A stretch of 64,000 nucleotides of DNA. Source: Deltaproteobacteria bacterium. Its GTDB lineage: Bacteria > Desulfobacterota > Desulfobacteria > Desulfobacterales > Desulfatirhabdiaceae. The notes under the pieces were generated by a model. That model was not told where the DNA came from. It made no database searches and saw only the letters and a program-made list of their open reading frames with translations. Below, piece by piece: positions 24,601 through 31,775 of this stretch. A program made the translations under genes and the position numbers. The stretch is taken from NCBI GenBank assembly GCA_016219185.1, contig JACRBZ010000105.1, positions 1 to 64,000 on the forward strand. The letters are read 5' to 3'. How positions within the stretch are numbered: position 1 is the stretch's first letter; every line of letters starts with the position of its first letter.

Positions 24601-25244
24601 GCGCTTACCAGGAATCCATTGGAGACTGCGGACTTCACTGTTTTGGTTCCATATCCGCATCGATTTCGCATGAGCTGAAAAATACCCTGGCCATCATCAA
24701 CGAGAACGCCGGGCTTCTGGAAGATCTGTCTTTAATGGCGGAAAAAGGACGGCCCCTCGATCCTGTCAGGTTGAAAAGTCTGGCCGCCAACATCGGCAAA
24801 CAGATTCAGCGTGCCGACGGGATTATCCGAAATATGAACCGGTTTGCCCACAGCACCGATGAACCGGTTAATTGCATCGATCTGGGAGATACCCTGGCCC
24901 TGACCGTCGCGCTTTCTTCCCGCTTTGCCGCCATGAAGAGCATCACGCTGAATTTCATACCGCCTCCACAACCCGTTTTCGTGACAACCCGTCTGTTCTA
25001 TATAGAAAATCTCATCTGGTTGTGCCTCAAGGAAATCTTTGAAAGAGCCGGCGTGGAAAAAGAAATTACCCTATCTCTACGATCTCGAGCGGAAGGGGCA
25101 GCCGTCATTTTTTCTCCCGTTGATGCTCCGGTTACAAATAGCAGCACCATTAATCTGCTTGACTACATGAAGGCCGCGCAGTCCGCTGATTCGCAAGACC
25201 GGGAGCTGACCATCATGCTCCCGGCCGACATGACTGTCTGTTGA
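24597..25244 (+). CDS. Histidine-kinase-like protein with a DHp domain but no recognisable ATPase motifs
   Basis: A 215-residue protein. The dimerisation/phospho-acceptor box is clear (SISASISHELKNTLAIINENAGLLEDL, His at residue 25). The C-terminal 110 residues, where an ATPase domain would lie, show no N box, no DxGxG and no GLGL glycine loop. It could be a histidine phosphotransfer intermediate between the receivers flanking it, or a dead kinase acting as scaffold. The ATG at 24597 overlaps the preceding stop and has AAGGAGG six bases upstream; an ATG at 24591 is too close to that site. Cytoplasmic, with no membrane segment. Confidence 0.75.
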   Translation: MSAYQESIGDCGLHCFGSISASISHELKNTLAIINENAGLLEDLSLMAEKGRPLDPVRLKSLAANIGKQIQRADGIIRNMNRFAHSTDEPVNCIDLGDTLALTVALSSRFAAMKSITLNFIPPPQPVFVTTRLFYIENLIWLCLKEIFERAGVEKEITLSLRSRAEGAAVIFSPVDAPVTNSSTINLLDYMKAAQSADSQDRELTIMLPADMTVC

Positions 25245-25264
25245 ACGAAAAGAAGGGGGTAATT

Positions 25265-25693
25265 ATGACGGAAAAAGTATTGCTGGTTGACGATGAAATG
25301 GATTTTCTGAGCATCATGTCCGAACGGATGCAGACCCGGGGCATGGCCGTATCCACCGCCGCTTCCGCCAGGGAAGCGATTCAATTGACCGAAGCAGAAT
25401 CGTTCGATGCCATTATCCTGGATTTGCAGATGCCGGAAATGAATGGACTGGAAGCCCTTAAAGTGTTGAAAGCCAAAAAACCGGAACTTCAGGTGATTCT
25501 TCTGACCGGACATGCGACGATTGAAAACGGCATTGAGGCAATGAAGCTGGGGGCGATGGATTTGATGGAAAAACCGGCGGATTTGAAAATTCTGGCCGAG
25601 AAAATCAAAAAAGCCCGGGCAAGGAAAATGATTCTGGTAGAAAAACAGTCCGAGGAAAAAATCAAGCACATCATCGGCGGAAAAGGCTGGTAA
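25265..25693 (+). CDS. Stand-alone CheY-like receiver protein
   Basis: A 142-residue receiver: VDDEMDF, phospho-acceptor in IILDLQMPEMNG, LLTGHATIENG, MEKPAD, with a Lys/Arg-rich C-terminal helix ending HIIGGKGW. The start at 25265 has a GGGGG-rich ribosome site; an in-frame TTG 24 bases earlier is less likely. The C-terminal extension after the receiver (about 20 residues, coiled-coil-like, ending in a KGW motif) is shared with the receiver at 26654, which ends ARKGWA. This points to a common ancestor and perhaps a docking tail. Confidence 0.9.
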   Translation: MTEKVLLVDDEMDFLSIMSERMQTRGMAVSTAASAREAIQLTEAESFDAIILDLQMPEMNGLEALKVLKAKKPELQVILLTGHATIENGIEAMKLGAMDLMEKPADLKILAEKIKKARARKMILVEKQSEEKIKHIIGGKGW

Positions 25694-25742
25694 CAGTCCC
25701 CCCCAGCAATGCCTGAAAAGCCTTCTCTTCATCAGACATGAC

Positions 25743-25778
25743 GGCGCATCCTGAAGCCGAACAATATCAGAATGCGCC
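25743..25778. other. Intergenic hairpin in the 25694-26140 gap
   Basis: GGCGCAT (25743-25749) pairs with ATGCGCC (25772-25778), and an inner CTG/CAG pair extends the stem past single-base bulges. No T-tract follows, so it is not a standard terminator. The remaining gap to 26140 is increasingly AT-rich and carries the repeats at 25938-25985 and the sigma-54 promoter at 26056; no gene is seen. Confidence 0.4.
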
Positions 25779-25937
25779 CGCGCATACCCTTTCATACCGT
25801 GTTCCGGCCCTTACGAACGCATCATAATATGCAGATTTGCCAGTATGGCGCTTAACGCCCATGGCTCCCTCACCTTTATTTCAAGCCCCTTAAAATAGAT
25901 CATCAACAACCGAATCCGATGATTCTTTCAATATGAT

Positions 25938-25985
25938 TCATTATGTCTCATTTTGTGCTGTTGATATTGTATCATTATGTTTCAT
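25938..25985. promoter_or_regulatory. Direct repeats upstream of a sigma-54 promoter, candidate enhancer site
   Basis: TCATTATGTCTCAT (25938-25951) and TCATTATGTTTCAT (25972-25985) differ at one base. They start 34 bases apart and lie about 70-120 bases upstream of the -24 element at 26056. That is the usual place for an enhancer-binding protein. The PAS-AAA-Fis activator at 15886 is the nearest candidate; the assignment is inference. Confidence 0.5.
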
Positions 25986-26055
25986 ATTGACACAATAAGG
26001 CATTTCAACCGCGCCATATTATTTTATCCTATTGTTATTACAAAATATTTAAATA

Positions 26056-26071
26056 TGGCATATTCCTTGCT
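26056..26071 (+). promoter_or_regulatory. Strong sigma-54 promoter match
   Basis: TGGCATATTCCTTGCT fits the sigma-54 consensus TGGCAY(R)N4TTGCW at all core positions with exact -24/-12 spacing. Transcription should start near 26083, about 58 bases before the first gene of the downstream run (26141 onward). It probably controls the pseudo-receiver, receiver, CBS protein and DASS transporter genes, and possibly the first duplicated module. Confidence 0.7.
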
Positions 26072-26140
26072 GATAGTCAGACAAAAATATCGCACTAACC
26101 CATACATCCTTTCAAGGGATGTTCTAAGGCGCATGGAATT

Positions 26141-26611
26141 GTGACGCGCCTGTTGCATGGAGCCCTGGTTTTGCCGGATTCATTAACGAAATTGTTGATT
26201 GTTGAAATTGACGATGCCTTTCGCCGGCATCTGGCTGAGCGCCTGCGTACGGAAAATTTCAAGGTCTACGAGGCTTGCCAGGAAACAGAAGCCAGACAAA
26301 TCCTTAAACGCAAAATCATCGATGTGGTGCTTCTGGGAATACGGGAATTCAAGCAAGGGGGATTGATGCTGCTGAAAGCCATCAAAGAAATGAAGCCCCT
26401 TACCGAAGTGATTCTCATGACACCCGCCGAGGGCACCTCGCTCTTTGCCTCCATCCAGGCCATGAAACTGGGTGCATTCGATGAACTTCATATTCCATTT
26501 GACATGAAAAAATTGATAGAGCGGATCACCGCCGCAAGGCAGAGAAAATCTGAAAGTGAAAAAGCCAAAAAGATAACCATTCAGGATAAACCGCAGGATT
26601 CGGATGCGTGA
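26141..26611 (+). CDS. Receiver-like protein lacking the phospho-acceptor aspartate
   Basis: A 156-residue protein with receiver topology (LTKLLIVEIDDAFRRHLAERL, then VILMTPAEG and a final helix). The strand that should carry the phospho-acceptor reads VVLLGIREFKQGG, with Gly where Asp is expected and no MP pair. The conserved Lys strand reads LHIPFD. It cannot be phosphorylated in the standard way and is probably a pseudo-receiver. It begins with GTG at 26141; the exact start is uncertain because no strong ribosome site is present. It is the first gene after the sigma-54 promoter at 26056 and precedes a normal receiver by 42 bases. Confidence 0.75.
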   Translation: MTRLLHGALVLPDSLTKLLIVEIDDAFRRHLAERLRTENFKVYEACQETEARQILKRKIIDVVLLGIREFKQGGLMLLKAIKEMKPLTEVILMTPAEGTSLFASIQAMKLGAFDELHIPFDMKKLIERITAARQRKSESEKAKKITIQDKPQDSDA

Positions 26612-26653
26612 CAATAACCGTTTTGAATATCAACAAATTAAGGAGATGAATGA

Positions 26654-27085
26654 ATGAAGATACGCGTGTTGCTGGTAGACGACGAAAAGGATTTCATCGA
26701 CGTGCTTTCCGAGCGCCTGGAGGCCAGAGATTTTACCACCTCCAAAGCGTACTCCGGAGATGAGGCGCTGAAACTGGTCAGGGAGAAAGACGTGGATGTC
26801 GTTCTCCTGGATGTCCAGATGCCCGTAAAAGACGGCGTGACCGTGCTTCGTGAAATCAAAGCGCTCAACCCCCTGGTGGAAGTCATCATGCTCACCGGCC
26901 ATTCCACCGTGGAATCCGCCGTGGAAGGCATGAAGATCGGCGCCTATGACTATCTCTTGAAACCGACGGAAACCAAGGACCTTGTTGAAAAAATCGTGCT
27001 TGCCTACAAACGGAAGTCAGAGCAGGAAAATCGCATCCGGCAGGCGGAAATCGAACGGATACTTGCCCGAAAGGGCTGGGCCTGA
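26654..27085 (+). CDS. Stand-alone CheY-like receiver protein
   Basis: A 143-residue receiver: VDDEKDF, phospho-acceptor in VVLLDVQMPVKDG, MLTGHSTVES, LLKPTE and a basic coiled-coil-like tail ending ARKGWA. A good ribosome site (AAGGAG) precedes the ATG. It sits between the pseudo-receiver and the CBS-domain gene. The protein is the same length as the receivers at 33567 and 39717, and its tail (RKSEQENRIRQAEIERI) resembles theirs. Confidence 0.9.
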   Translation: MKIRVLLVDDEKDFIDVLSERLEARDFTTSKAYSGDEALKLVREKDVDVVLLDVQMPVKDGVTVLREIKALNPLVEVIMLTGHSTVESAVEGMKIGAYDYLLKPTETKDLVEKIVLAYKRKSEQENRIRQAEIERILARKGWA

Positions 27086-27115
27086 TTTTTAACAGATATT
27101 GATATGAGAGGGAAT

Positions 27116-27670
27116 ATGCAATCGACGAAAGTTAAGGAATTGATGGTGCCTCTTGCCGAGTACGCAACGGTTTTAGAGGATGCCACCCTGAATGAGGCGA
27201 TCATGGCGCTGGAAGAAGCCCAGAAAATGGTGGAACAGGACCGTGAAAAACACCGGGCCATTCTGGTTCTCGATAATAATCGGCGTGTGGTGGGAAAGTT
27301 GACCCAGTGGGATGTGAGCGCCGGAATCGAGCCCAAATACCGGGCCATCGAAAACATCACCGAAACATCGCGCTTCGGGTTCAGTCCGGAATATATCCGT
27401 TCGATGATGGCAGACTACGGACTCTGGCGAAAGCCGCTGGAAGATCTCTGCCGCAAGGCCTCGGAGATACTGGTCAAAGACATCATGAGCAAACCCACGC
27501 CAGGGGAATATATCGAGGAAGACGCTTCGCTGGATGAGGCCATTCACCTGCTGGTCATGGGGCGTCATCAGTCGCTGATCGTCAAAAAAGGCGACAGCAT
27601 TTCCGGAATCCTGCGAATGAGCGATGTGTTCAAGGGAATTTGCGACAAGGTTAAAACCTGCACAATCTAA
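27116..27670 (+). CDS. CBS-domain pair protein
   Basis: About 184 residues with two CBS motifs. The first is VKELMVPLAEYATVLEDATLNEAIMAL, followed by HRAILVLDNNRRVVGKLTQWDV. The second is VKDIMSKPTPGEYIEEDASLDEAIHLLVMGRHQSLIVKKGDSISGILRMSDVF. A linker of about 55 residues separates them. CBS pairs commonly bind adenosine nucleotides and regulate attached or neighbouring proteins, here perhaps the anion transporter encoded next. An ATG 12 bases upstream (27104) is an alternative start; neither start has ideal ribosome-site spacing. There is no catalytic domain and no membrane segment. Confidence 0.85.
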   Translation: MQSTKVKELMVPLAEYATVLEDATLNEAIMALEEAQKMVEQDREKHRAILVLDNNRRVVGKLTQWDVSAGIEPKYRAIENITETSRFGFSPEYIRSMMADYGLWRKPLEDLCRKASEILVKDIMSKPTPGEYIEEDASLDEAIHLLVMGRHQSLIVKKGDSISGILRMSDVFKGICDKVKTCTI

Positions 27671-27811
27671 ACGGGAAATTTCTTTGTAAGCCGATAAGGG
27701 GTTTCTGGTTATGACAACCAGGCCCTGCACATCTACGAAGAATTATTTAACTGGAATCACCATGGGCATCGGATGATCCGTACCTGCAATACGTGAAAGG
27801 AGTTGGCTGCT

Positions 27812-29344
27812 ATGGCAGAAGAAATTAGAAACATACCGGTGGGAGCGAATCTGGCTGATATCTCCGATGAGATCGTCAGCGCCTCCAGAAAACTGGTTAT
27901 CGACTGGAAAAGAATATTTTTTATCGTTCTGGGGCTTGCATTTTTTTTCACCTTCTATTTTATGAGCGACCTGCCGGATGCTATCGATCCAGCCGGCAAG
28001 CACTTTCCGCTGCCTTCACAGGGCAGGATGGCAGTGGGGCTTTTCCTGATGGCAGCCGTGTGGTGGATTTTCGAGGTGATGCCCATCGGCGCCACCGCCA
28101 TCGCCATCGGTTTTTTTCAGGTCGTTTTTTCGATCCGGCCCGCTGATGCGGCCCTGAAGGATTTCTTTGACCCCTCCGTCTGGTTTATCTTCGGCTCCGT
28201 CGTCATGGGGCTTGCCTTTGCCCACTCCGGCCTCACCAAACGCATGGCATACAAAATGCTGGGGATCGTGGGCGAGAACACCAATTTTATCCTGCTCGGC
28301 ACCTTTCTCATTGTGGCCGGCATGACCCTTCTGATGGCCCACACCGCGGGGGCCGCTGCCATGTTCCCGCTGCTCATGGCCATCAACTCCCTCTACAGCG
28401 AATCCGACAAGCCGACCCGGTTTGGCAAGGGTCTGTTTATCGGCATGGCCTGGACCGCTGGCGCGGGCTCGGTCATCACCTTCCTGGGCTCGGCCCGGGC
28501 CGTGGCCGGGGCCGGCATGTTCAAAAAATTCACCGGAGGCACTGAAATCGGCTTCTTCGAGCTCACCTGGTACATGCTCCCCCTGGGCGCGCTCATGGTC
28601 TTTCTCATCTGGCTCGTCGTGATCTTTTGCTTCAAACCGGAAAAAGCCCGCATCGACGGGTTGCGGGACCGGGTTAACGGCCTGGCCAGGGAACTGGGAC
28701 CCATGAACATCAAGGAAATATTTGTTCTGGTCATGGTTGCGGTGGTACTGGGCCTCTTCATGCTCAAGTCCTTTTCCCCCATTCCCTTTTTCAAGGACAT
28801 GGACCGGGCAGCCATCATGCTGGTGCCTGTTCTGGCTTTCTTTCTTGCCAGAATTCTCGGCGTTGAAGAAATGGAATCCATTCCCTGGAATATTCTGCTG
28901 CTGTTCGGCGGCGCCATGAGCATCGGTTACTGCCTCTACGAGACCAAGGCCGCGGAATGGATGGCCGTCAGTTGGGTCACCTGGTTTCAGACAGCTCCCT
29001 GGCTGGTCTTTGTTCTGGCCATCGCCTTTCTGGTTCTGTGTCTGACCAATTTCATCATGAACGTGGCGGCCATCGCCATTGCGCTTCCCATCTCCCTGGT
29101 CATTGCCGGTTATTTGGGCGTGGCGCCCCACGTCATTTTCTTCGCATCCCTGGCCACCGCCGGCATGCCCTTCAATCTTCTGATCGGCGCCGCGCCCAAC
29201 GCCATCGCTTACGAGAGCAAACAGTTCACCGCCGGGGATTTTTTCCTCTATGGCTGCATTCCCAGCGCGATCCTCATGACCTTGCTGGCGCTCTTCTGTT
29301 ACTTCATCTGGCCGCTCATGGGCATGCCGGTCCTGCTCAAATAA
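27812..29344 (+). CDS. DASS/SLC13-family anion:sodium symporter
   Basis: A 510-residue transporter with about 11-12 membrane helices preceded by a cytoplasmic N-terminus of about 40 residues. Family features are MAVGLFLMAAVWWIFEVMPIGATAIAIG, FFDPSVWFIFGSVVMGLAFAHSGL, the TAGAAAMFPLLMA and AWTAGAGSVITFLGSARA motifs, and the second repeat's LTNFIMNVAAIAIALPISLVIAG and GMPFNLLIGAAPNAIAYES. Substrates in the family are dicarboxylates, citrate or sulfate with sodium; which one applies cannot be decided. The start at 27812 has AAAGGAG nine bases upstream. It follows the CBS gene and ends about 170 bases before the first duplicated module. Confidence 0.88.
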   Translation: MAEEIRNIPVGANLADISDEIVSASRKLVIDWKRIFFIVLGLAFFFTFYFMSDLPDAIDPAGKHFPLPSQGRMAVGLFLMAAVWWIFEVMPIGATAIAIGFFQVVFSIRPADAALKDFFDPSVWFIFGSVVMGLAFAHSGLTKRMAYKMLGIVGENTNFILLGTFLIVAGMTLLMAHTAGAAAMFPLLMAINSLYSESDKPTRFGKGLFIGMAWTAGAGSVITFLGSARAVAGAGMFKKFTGGTEIGFFELTWYMLPLGALMVFLIWLVVIFCFKPEKARIDGLRDRVNGLARELGPMNIKEIFVLVMVAVVLGLFMLKSFSPIPFFKDMDRAAIMLVPVLAFFLARILGVEEMESIPWNILLLFGGAMSIGYCLYETKAAEWMAVSWVTWFQTAPWLVFVLAIAFLVLCLTNFIMNVAAIAIALPISLVIAGYLGVAPHVIFFASLATAGMPFNLLIGAAPNAIAYESKQFTAGDFFLYGCIPSAILMTLLALFCYFIWPLMGMPVLLK

Positions 29345-29426
29345 ACCGAACCAGGGGGTTGAATTTTTGAACATACCGCAAAGATCATTTGCAATAGACA
29401 GGGTTCAATGTCATTGACATTAAGAC

Positions 29427-29470
29427 ACCAATCCCCCCCTTTATAAAAGGGGGGCCAGGGGGGATTTCAA
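29427..29470. repeat. C/G-rich palindromic intergenic repeat (family member 3)
   Basis: A long C run, a TTTATAAAA centre and a long G run, continuing into CCAGGGGGGATTTC. This lies in the 173-base gap between the DASS transporter gene and module copy A. It is the same family as the elements near 13991, 18231, 34003 and 40150. Confidence 0.7.
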
Positions 29471-29517
29471 CAACCACTGCCCCCAACTGACATAGATTAA
29501 AAGAAAGGACTTTTCCG

Positions 29518-31248
29518 ATGACAAAAAGCAAATTGATTACCGGCGCGCTCCTGCTCTGGCTGATAGCCATGGGGATGACCCCCATGACCGTGGCGCATGC
29601 CGGCAGCAACCCGTCCGATATCCTGGTGGTGTCCGGAACCATTACCAACGACCAGGGAAAACCGCTGAAAGAGGTAAGTCTCCAGTTTTTTTTAAATGGC
29701 AAGAAAATAGCTACCGAAGAGGAAGTGACCACTTCAAAATCCGGCGGGTACGAAGCCGAGCTGACCTTTGCCAAGGGCGCGCTGACCGGAGCAAGGGTGG
29801 AGATGGATGCGGAAAAACCTTCCTTTAAAAGCACGGGGCATGTTGTACTGCAAAACATTGTCCGGGAAAAAGACGATGTAAACGGCGTGGGATACTTCCT
29901 GGCCCATCACAATTTCAGCCTGAGCCGGGTCATCACCCCTGCTTTCTGGATCGCCACCCTCGTTTTGGTTGCGGTCTACGCACTGATTGCATTCGAGCTC
30001 ATGCACCGGACCCTGGCGGCTTTTCTAGGCGCATCGGTTCTTCTGACCATCACCTACACCGCGGGATCGTTCAATCCGAATTATGTCATCCTGACGTTTG
30101 AAGACGCCATGCACGCCATCGACATGAACGTGATCTTTCTTTTGATGGCCATGATGATCATCGTCGGGGTCATGAAAAAAACCGGCGTTTTCCAGTGGAT
30201 GGCCTATAAATCCTATCAGATCGCCAAAGGCAACGTCTATGTCCTGGCGGGGATTCTCATGTTTGTCACCGCCGTGACATCGGCGTTTCTCGACAATGTC
30301 ACGACCATGCTCCTGATCATTCCGGTAACCATCGAAATCGCACTGACACTGAAGATCAACCCGGTTTCCCTGCTGCTGCCCGAGGCTTTTGCCTCCAACG
30401 TCGGCGGCACCGCCACCCTGATCGGTGATCCGCCCAACATCATGATCGGATCATACGCCAAACTGTCTTTTGTCGATTTTGCAAGACATTTGTCGGTGAT
30501 CAATTTTATTTGCCTGATTGTTATCATCGTCTATTTCCTGTACTGGTATAAAAAAGACTACATGAAGGCCCATGTGGGTGACGTGGGAAAGATGATCGAA
30601 AAACTTCGGGAAGAATACAAGATCACCAACAAAGGCCTTTTGATCCAGGGCGGAATCATTCTGGGGATCGTGATCTTTCTTTTCATCGTTCACGGCGTGC
30701 TGCACATGGAACCCAGCATTGCCGCCATGATCGGAGCAGCGATATTGATGGTGATCAGCAAGGTGGATATCGTCGAAATGCTTGAAAAAGAAATCGAGTG
30801 GCCCACGCTGATTTTTTTCATCATGCTCTTTATGGTCGTTGCCGGGGCCGAAGAGGCCGGTCTGATCCAGATCATTGCCAGTTGGGTCAAGGATATCTCA
30901 CAAGGCAATCTCGTGATAGCCATTCTCATGATCCTGTGGGTGTCCGCCCTGGCTTCCGCCATTATCGACAACATCCCGTTTACCGCCACCATGCTGCCGA
31001 TTGTGGGATATCTGACAACCGTTATCCCCGGAGCCCAGAGCGGGGTATTGTGGTGGGCACTGTCCCTGGGAGCCTGCCTGGGCGGGAACGGCACCATGAT
31101 CGGGGCCAGCGCCAATGTGGTCACCGTGGGCATGGCCGAGCGGGCCGGGTATCCCATCTCCTTCATGGCTTACTTAAAGGCGGCCTTTATCCCGATGATC
31201 ATCACCATCATCATGTGTTCCGGATGGTTGCTGCTGGTGGAAATGTAA
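29518..31248 (+). CDS. NhaD/ArsB-type ion transporter with extracytoplasmic N-terminal domain (copy A)
   Basis: A 576-residue protein. A signal peptide (LLLWLIAMGMTPMTVAHA, residues 10-27) is followed by a beta-sandwich-like domain of about 90 residues (ILVVSGTITNDQGKPLKEVSLQFFLNGKK, GGYEAELTF) resembling carboxypeptidase-regulatory or Ig-like domains. The ion-transporter superfamily membrane part then begins near residue 140. Signature motifs are FLDNVTTMLLIIPVTIEIA, SNVGGTATLIGDPPNIMIGS, IIDNIPFTATMLP and LGGNGTMIGASANVV. Family members exchange Na+ for H+ or export arsenite; sodium transport is more likely here because no ars genes are nearby. A conserved hairpin separates it from the UspA gene. 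A near-identical, frameshifted copy lies at 35665. Confidence 0.88.
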   Translation: MTKSKLITGALLLWLIAMGMTPMTVAHAGSNPSDILVVSGTITNDQGKPLKEVSLQFFLNGKKIATEEEVTTSKSGGYEAELTFAKGALTGARVEMDAEKPSFKSTGHVVLQNIVREKDDVNGVGYFLAHHNFSLSRVITPAFWIATLVLVAVYALIAFELMHRTLAAFLGASVLLTITYTAGSFNPNYVILTFEDAMHAIDMNVIFLLMAMMIIVGVMKKTGVFQWMAYKSYQIAKGNVYVLAGILMFVTAVTSAFLDNVTTMLLIIPVTIEIALTLKINPVSLLLPEAFASNVGGTATLIGDPPNIMIGSYAKLSFVDFARHLSVINFICLIVIIVYFLYWYKKDYMKAHVGDVGKMIEKLREEYKITNKGLLIQGGIILGIVIFLFIVHGVLHMEPSIAAMIGAAILMVISKVDIVEMLEKEIEWPTLIFFIMLFMVVAGAEEAGLIQIIASWVKDISQGNLVIAILMILWVSALASAIIDNIPFTATMLPIVGYLTTVIPGAQSGVLWWALSLGACLGGNGTMIGASANVVTVGMAERAGYPISFMAYLKAAFIPMIITIIMCSGWLLLVEM

Positions 31249-31256
31249 AAGACGAT

Positions 31257-31294
31257 ACGGCTCGGACGCACTGAAGACAGATCGCCTGAGCCGT
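31257..31294 (+). other. Conserved hairpin between transporter and uspA (copy A)
   Basis: ACGGCTC (31257-31263) pairs with GAGCCGT (31288-31294), and further pairs continue inward past one mismatch. The equivalent hairpin in copy B (37402-37441) has an uninterrupted 11-base stem with compensating changes. No T-tract follows, so it more likely adjusts mRNA stability than ends transcription. Confidence 0.5.
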
Positions 31295-31315
31295 CATAAT
31301 CATAAAGGAGTCAAT

Positions 31316-31756
31316 ATGGGTTACACAACGATCGTATGCGGAGTGACAGGATCACTGCATTCACAGAAAGCGGCGCTCGAAGCTGCAATTATGGCCAGTA
31401 AATCTCAGGCCGGACTGGTTTACGTCTATGTGGTGGATGTATCTTTTTTAAAACGGGGCAGCGGTTTCATCACCTCCGGAGCGGTGGCGGATTCGCTGGA
31501 CCGCCTGGGAGAGCAGTTCCTGGAATTTGCCGAAGAGCTCGCCAAAACCCAGGGCGTTACGGCCAGGAAAATTCTCAGAAAAGGGTTGGTTCTGGATGAG
31601 TTGATACAGGTGGTTCAGGAGGAAAAAGCCGATCTTCTGTTGCTGGGTCATGAACCCCGGACTTTTTTCGAAAAAGCCCTTTTCAATGGAAGCGTCGAAG
31701 ATCATCTGGAAGAACTGAAAAAACAAACCGGCGCCGAAGTAATGGTTATCCGCTGA
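31316..31756 (+). CDS. Universal stress protein (UspA family), copy A
   Basis: A 146-residue USP-fold protein: TTIVCGVTGSLHSQKAALEAAIMAS at the start, YVVDVSFL in the middle and ADLLLLGHEPRTFFEKALFNGSVEDHL near the end. The usual ATP-binding G-x2-G-x9-G-S/T loop is only partly kept: GHE replaces GxxG, but the final NGSV remains. ATP binding is therefore uncertain. A ribosome site (AAAGGAG) lies eight bases upstream. It is encoded between a sodium-type transporter and a sensor kinase, and UspA proteins often modulate such neighbours. A close copy is at 37467. Confidence 0.88.
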   Translation: MGYTTIVCGVTGSLHSQKAALEAAIMASKSQAGLVYVYVVDVSFLKRGSGFITSGAVADSLDRLGEQFLEFAEELAKTQGVTARKILRKGLVLDELIQVVQEEKADLLLLGHEPRTFFEKALFNGSVEDHLEELKKQTGAEVMVIR

Positions 31757-31775
31757 ATCACCGAGGGGGAGCTAT

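Noticed and set aside
28016..29374. 452-residue open frame opposite the DASS transporter
   Set aside because: Extremely hydrophilic complement of a membrane-protein gene; a typical antisense artefact.
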